Shown here: positions 32,146 through 34,887 of the stretch, piece after piece
Numbering within the stretch: position 1 is the first letter of the stretch
Layout of the letters: each line of letters starts with the position of its first letter
Assembly: GCA_903915075.1 (NCBI GenBank)
Contig: CAIWRM010000165.1
Coordinates: 1-34,887 of the forward strand
Length of the DNA stretch: 34,887 bases
Direction of reading: 5' to 3'
Origin: an uncultured Microbacteriaceae bacterium
GTDB taxonomy: Bacteria > Actinomycetota > Actinomycetes > Actinomycetales > Microbacteriaceae
Notes under the pieces: generated by a model
The model's input: the letters and a program-made list of their open reading frames with translations, nothing else
The model's database searches: none
Told to the model about the DNA's origin: nothing
Translations under genes and position numbers: made by a program

Positions 32146-33306
32146 TTAGAACGGAGCGCCCACGGCGGTCGCCCAGGCCTGATCAACACTGAAGCCACCA
32201 GCTGGCGTGACTCGCAAGAAGACCACAGTGGCCGGCTCGCGGTTACCGTTCGCGGGGTCAATGGTGACCGATCCCGTGGCTCCCTGCCAGTCCTTGACGC
32301 CGTTGAGGTACTCGGTCAACTTCGCGGTGTCCGTGCCGCCGGCTGCGGCAACTGCCTCGGCAAAGAGCTTCACAGAATCGTAGGTGTAGGGAGACCAGGT
32401 TCCCGGCGACAACGAGAAGGCCTTGTCATAGGCCGCGACAAACCCGGCTCCCTGGGGGAAGTCCGTCGGAGACGGCACGCCAACGAGCGAGCACGACTGA
32501 GCAACCTCAACACTGCCGGCGTTCGTAATGTAACCCGGGTCGTAGGCGCCGTAGTCAAGCACGCACGGCTGGGTCATCTTGAGCGCGAAGACGTTCTTGG
32601 CGATCACGGCACCCTCAGGAAAGTACGTTGCCGCGTAGACAACGTCAGCGCCCGCCGTCGTTGCTTCCGTGAGCGCGCTCGTGTAGTCGGTGCCGCCGGG
32701 CTGAATCGGCAGGTAGGCGGGAACGGTGATGCCGTACTTGTCGAATTCCGACTTCAGGGTCTCCGCAATTCCCACGGTGTAATCGGTGGTCTCATCGAAG
32801 ATGATGGCTACCGACTTCGCCCCGAGCCAGTCCTTGAGTCCGGTGGCAGCAACGGGAGCAATCTGGTAATCCATGGGCTGAAGTGTGTATCCCAAGGAAT
32901 TCGTCTGGCTGTTCGTGGTGAGACGGATGGGCACGATGCCGGCCTCAACGTAGAGGGGAAGTGTCTTGATTCCCACGCCCGAGTTGTAGGGGCCAACAAC
33001 GCCGTCGAGTCCGGCCTCAATGGCGGCGGCGGCAGCGGTCACACCGGTGTCCGGATCGGCAGCATCGTCGATCGGCACGATTTCAATCTGACGACCGTCG
33101 ACTCCACCCTCAGCGTTGATTTCATCAGCGGCAAGTTGAGCCCCACGGAGCATGTCCTCACCGGTGACGGCCTGCTCACCCGACAGGGGAGCCTCGAGGC
33201 CAATGCGTAGGGGCTCCGAAGAACCTCCCATGGCGCAGCCCGTCAGGGTGAGCGCTGACAATCCGACAATTACTGTAGACGCGATAACGCGCGAGATTTT
33301 ATTCAC
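32146..33306 (-). CDS. branched-chain amino acid-type ABC transporter substrate-binding lipoprotein
   Basis: The 386-residue product has a lipoprotein signal peptide with lipobox LTGC (Cys24), so it should be lipid-anchored outside the membrane. The mature part is a type 1 periplasmic binding fold of the LivK kind: IGLEAPLSGEQAVTGEDMLRGAQLAADEINAEGGVDGR, DDAADPDTGVTAAAAAIE and the later TWSPYTYDSVKLFAEAV. The ligand (amino acid, amide or urea) cannot be told. No permease or ATPase gene is next to it; a promoter and a strong terminator frame it as a single-gene unit, so it must use a transporter encoded elsewhere. The GTG 33306 start has no Shine-Dalgarno but sits 6 nt after TAGTAT. Confidence 0.93.
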   Translation of the reverse strand: MNKISRVIASTVIVGLSALTLTGCAMGGSSEPLRIGLEAPLSGEQAVTGEDMLRGAQLAADEINAEGGVDGRQIEIVPIDDAADPDTGVTAAAAAIEAGLDGVVGPYNSGVGIKTLPLYVEAGIVPIRLTTNSQTNSLGYTLQPMDYQIAPVAATGLKDWLGAKSVAIIFDETTDYTVGIAETLKSEFDKYGITVPAYLPIQPGGTDYTSALTEATTAGADVVYAATYFPEGAVIAKNVFALKMTQPCVLDYGAYDPGYITNAGSVEVAQSCSLVGVPSPTDFPQGAGFVAAYDKAFSLSPGTWSPYTYDSVKLFAEAVAAAGGTDTAKLTEYLNGVKDWQGATGSVTIDPANGNREPATVVFLRVTPAGGFSVDQAWATAVGAPF

Positions 33307-33312
33307 GAACCG

Positions 33313-33341
33313 ATACTACTGAGGGCGAAAGCCCCCAGCAA
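33313..33341 (-). promoter_or_regulatory. sigma-A-type promoter of the binding lipoprotein gene, probably leaderless
   Basis: On the minus strand TTGCTG (complement of 33336-33341) is separated by 17 bp from TAGTAT (complement of 33313-33318). The GTG start follows 6 nt later. Spacing and hexamers fit a housekeeping promoter whose transcript begins at the start codon. No ribosome binding site is visible, which supports a leaderless mRNA. Confidence 0.6.
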
Positions 33342-33392
33342 AACAGCCGGCTCAGGGCGACGTCACGTTCCCGAGCGGATCCGGTGTTCTTG

Positions 33393-34835
33393 CTAGTGAA
33401 TCGACGGGAAACGAGGCGGCTTCTTGCCGGAAAGTTGCTCAATGATGCGCACGACCTGGTGGCTGTAGCCATACTCGTTGTCGTACCAGACGTAGACCAC
33501 GGCGTGATTTCCGCTCGCAATGGTTGCCAAACCGTCGACGATGCCGGCGCGAGGAGATCCGAGGAAATCGGTGGAGACAACCTCTGGCGATTCGATGTAG
33601 TCAATCTGCTGGCGCAGCCCCGTGTGCAGTGAGGCCTCCCGCAGGTGGTCGTTCAGGCTCTCGCGCTCGACCGGCTTGGTGAGCGTGAGATTGAGAATGG
33701 CCATCGAGACATCGGGCGTGGGAACGCGGATGGCGTTGCCCGTGAGCTTGCCGTCGAGCTCGGGGATGGCCTTGGCTACGGCCTTGGCCGCTCCCGTCTC
33801 CGTGAGGACCATGTTGAGGGCGGCAGAGCGTCCGCGGCGGTCACCCTTGTGGAAGTTGTCAATGAGGTTCTGGTCGTTCGTGTACGAGTGCACCGTCTCG
33901 ACGTGTCCATAGTCGATTCCGTACTTCTCGTTGATCACCTTGAGCACGGGCGTGATGGCGTTTGTGGTGCACGAGGCGGCCGAAACAATTTCGTCGCCAT
34001 CGGTGATGGTGTCGTTGTTGATGCCGAACACGATGTTCTTGATCGAACCCTTGCCGGGCGCAGTGAGCAGAACACGTGAGGCGCCCTTCGCAGCCAGGTG
34101 CTGCCGCAATCCTTCGTCGTCTCTCCAGCTTCCCGTGTTGTCGACGATCAGCGCGTCAGAGATGCCCCACGCCGTGTAGTCGATGCTCGAGGGACTGTTG
34201 GCGTAAATCACTTGAATGGCATTGCCGTTGGCGATGATGAGGTTCTTCTCGGTGTCGACGGTGATGGTGCCGTGAAAGGGCCCGTGCACGGAGTCGCGGC
34301 GAAGGAGGCTTGCGCGCTTAATGAGGTCGTTGGGGCCACCATCGCGAACAACGATGGCGCGCAGTCGAGGCCCGCGCCCGTTCTCCGACTTCGCCACAAG
34401 GATGCGTGCGAGCAAACGCCCGATGCGACCAAAACCGTAGAGCACCACATCATACGAATCGTCGTCGGTGGCGGCGCGACCCTCGCCCGCGACCGGAGCG
34501 AGCACTTCGGCCATGTAATCCGTGAGAGCCCCCTGCTTTCCCGCTGTGCGCCAGTGGGCAATGAGGGCACCCACGTCGACGTTGGCGGCCCCGGGGTTCA
34601 GGGCCGACATGGCGGTAAGCAGCTCGAGGGTCTGCTCGAGTTCGAGCTCTTCTCCCCCGGCATGACGAGCAAAGCGATGTGCCTTGAGTAACTGCTCGGG
34701 TGAGCATCCGATGAGGGAGCGCCCGTGAATGTGCGTGACCACACCGTTGTCCCGATAGAGGCCGCCGACAACCGGAATGATTCTCTCGGCAACAGAAAGG
34801 CGGTTGTGGTGACTAGCGGGCGACGCCGGGGACAT
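33393..34835 (-). CDS. long-form glyceraldehyde-3-phosphate dehydrogenase (GapX/GapB-like)
   Basis: The protein is a GAPDH with an extra N-terminal region of about 128 residues. The Rossmann motif YGFGRIGRLLARIL begins near 133. The catalytic Cys lies at about residue 289 in SAASCTTNAITP, with HSYTNDQNLIDNFHKGDRRGR, RVPTPDVSMAIL and WYDNEYGYSHQVV as further conserved blocks. The coenzyme loop reads VVRDGGPND, unlike the usual IND of NAD enzymes, so coenzyme use may differ. ATG 34835 is preferred over 34859 because AAGGAG lies just upstream; it gives 480 residues, the length of Corynebacterium GapX, linked to gluconeogenesis. It may complement a standard glycolytic GAPDH encoded elsewhere. Confidence 0.94.
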   Translation of the reverse strand: MSPASPASHHNRLSVAERIIPVVGGLYRDNGVVTHIHGRSLIGCSPEQLLKAHRFARHAGGEELELEQTLELLTAMSALNPGAANVDVGALIAHWRTAGKQGALTDYMAEVLAPVAGEGRAATDDDSYDVVLYGFGRIGRLLARILVAKSENGRGPRLRAIVVRDGGPNDLIKRASLLRRDSVHGPFHGTITVDTEKNLIIANGNAIQVIYANSPSSIDYTAWGISDALIVDNTGSWRDDEGLRQHLAAKGASRVLLTAPGKGSIKNIVFGINNDTITDGDEIVSAASCTTNAITPVLKVINEKYGIDYGHVETVHSYTNDQNLIDNFHKGDRRGRSAALNMVLTETGAAKAVAKAIPELDGKLTGNAIRVPTPDVSMAILNLTLTKPVERESLNDHLREASLHTGLRQQIDYIESPEVVSTDFLGSPRAGIVDGLATIASGNHAVVYVWYDNEYGYSHQVVRIIEQLSGKKPPRFPSIH

Positions 34836-34887
34836 GGATCTCCTTGTGGGGGCACTCATACGTGAAGGTTGTTGACCTGAGGGTGAC

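Noticed and set aside
33323-33334. GGGC-GAAA-GCCC hairpin as the gap gene terminator
   Set aside because: The stem is only 4 bp, there is no T run, and it lies in the spacer of the downstream promoter.

Overview
The window is a chromosomal stretch from a moderately high-GC actinobacterium, most likely a member of Microbacteriaceae or a close relative. The reasons are the dcw (division and cell wall) gene order with an actinobacterial FtsL-like gene, a Rv2175c-like gene next to a PASTA-domain kinase and a class II DAHP synthase, the garA-ftsR-merR block, a DUF3040 protein, and frequent GTG starts. The taxonomic call is inference from gene content and cannot be settled from the sequence alone. 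No tRNA, rRNA, CRISPR array, insertion sequence, prophage or clearly broken gene was seen. Almost every base belongs to a housekeeping gene or a short intergenic region.

Positions 1-11,816 (minus strand) hold one dcw operon read right to left: mraZ, rsmH, ftsL-like, ftsI, murE, murF, mraY, murD, ftsW, murG, and the first codons of murC at the window edge. Several junctions are 4-base ATGA or GTGA overlaps, so translation is probably coupled. The operon starts behind an AT-rich leader with three 10-bp-spaced GTGG repeats that look like the MraZ operator. It is insulated from the upstream DUF3040 gene by a perfect hairpin terminator.

Positions 12,145-22,280 hold a DUF3040 membrane protein, a polyprenyl diphosphate synthase, a Rv2175c-like DNA-binding protein, a secreted double-LysM protein and a PknL-type Ser/Thr kinase with four PASTA domains. 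After these come a minus-strand operon of ROK glucokinase, plsC acyltransferase and class II DAHP synthase, then a divergent long-chain acyl-CoA synthetase, and peptide deformylase. An unexplained 16/17 direct repeat lies between the divergent Rv2175c-like and LysM genes.

Positions 22,281-29,957 hold a minus-strand run of pyruvate carboxylase, a MinD/ParA-like ATPase with a long basic repetitive N-terminal tail, and def. A second, short ParA is divergent from pyc. Next comes the conserved garA (FHA), ftsR (MerR) and second merR block, read right to left.

Positions 29,958-34,887 hold a DUF1295 membrane protein with a strong terminator, rlmN, an isolated branched-chain-amino-acid-type binding lipoprotein with its own promoter and terminator, and a long (480-residue) GapX-type glyceraldehyde-3-phosphate dehydrogenase.

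Functionally, the window links septal peptidoglycan synthesis (dcw operon) to its likely control layer (PASTA kinase, Rv2175c-like candidate substrate, GarA, FtsR) and to central carbon metabolism (pyc, glk, aroG, gapX). There is no obvious new mobile or defence system. The best candidates for something undescribed are regulatory or fine-grained: the 32-bp-spaced repeat, the non-canonical MurE specificity motif, the GarA phosphosite in which Asp replaces the PknG-type Thr, the tailed MinD-like ATPase, and a recurring TAnnnT element 6-7 nt before start codons.
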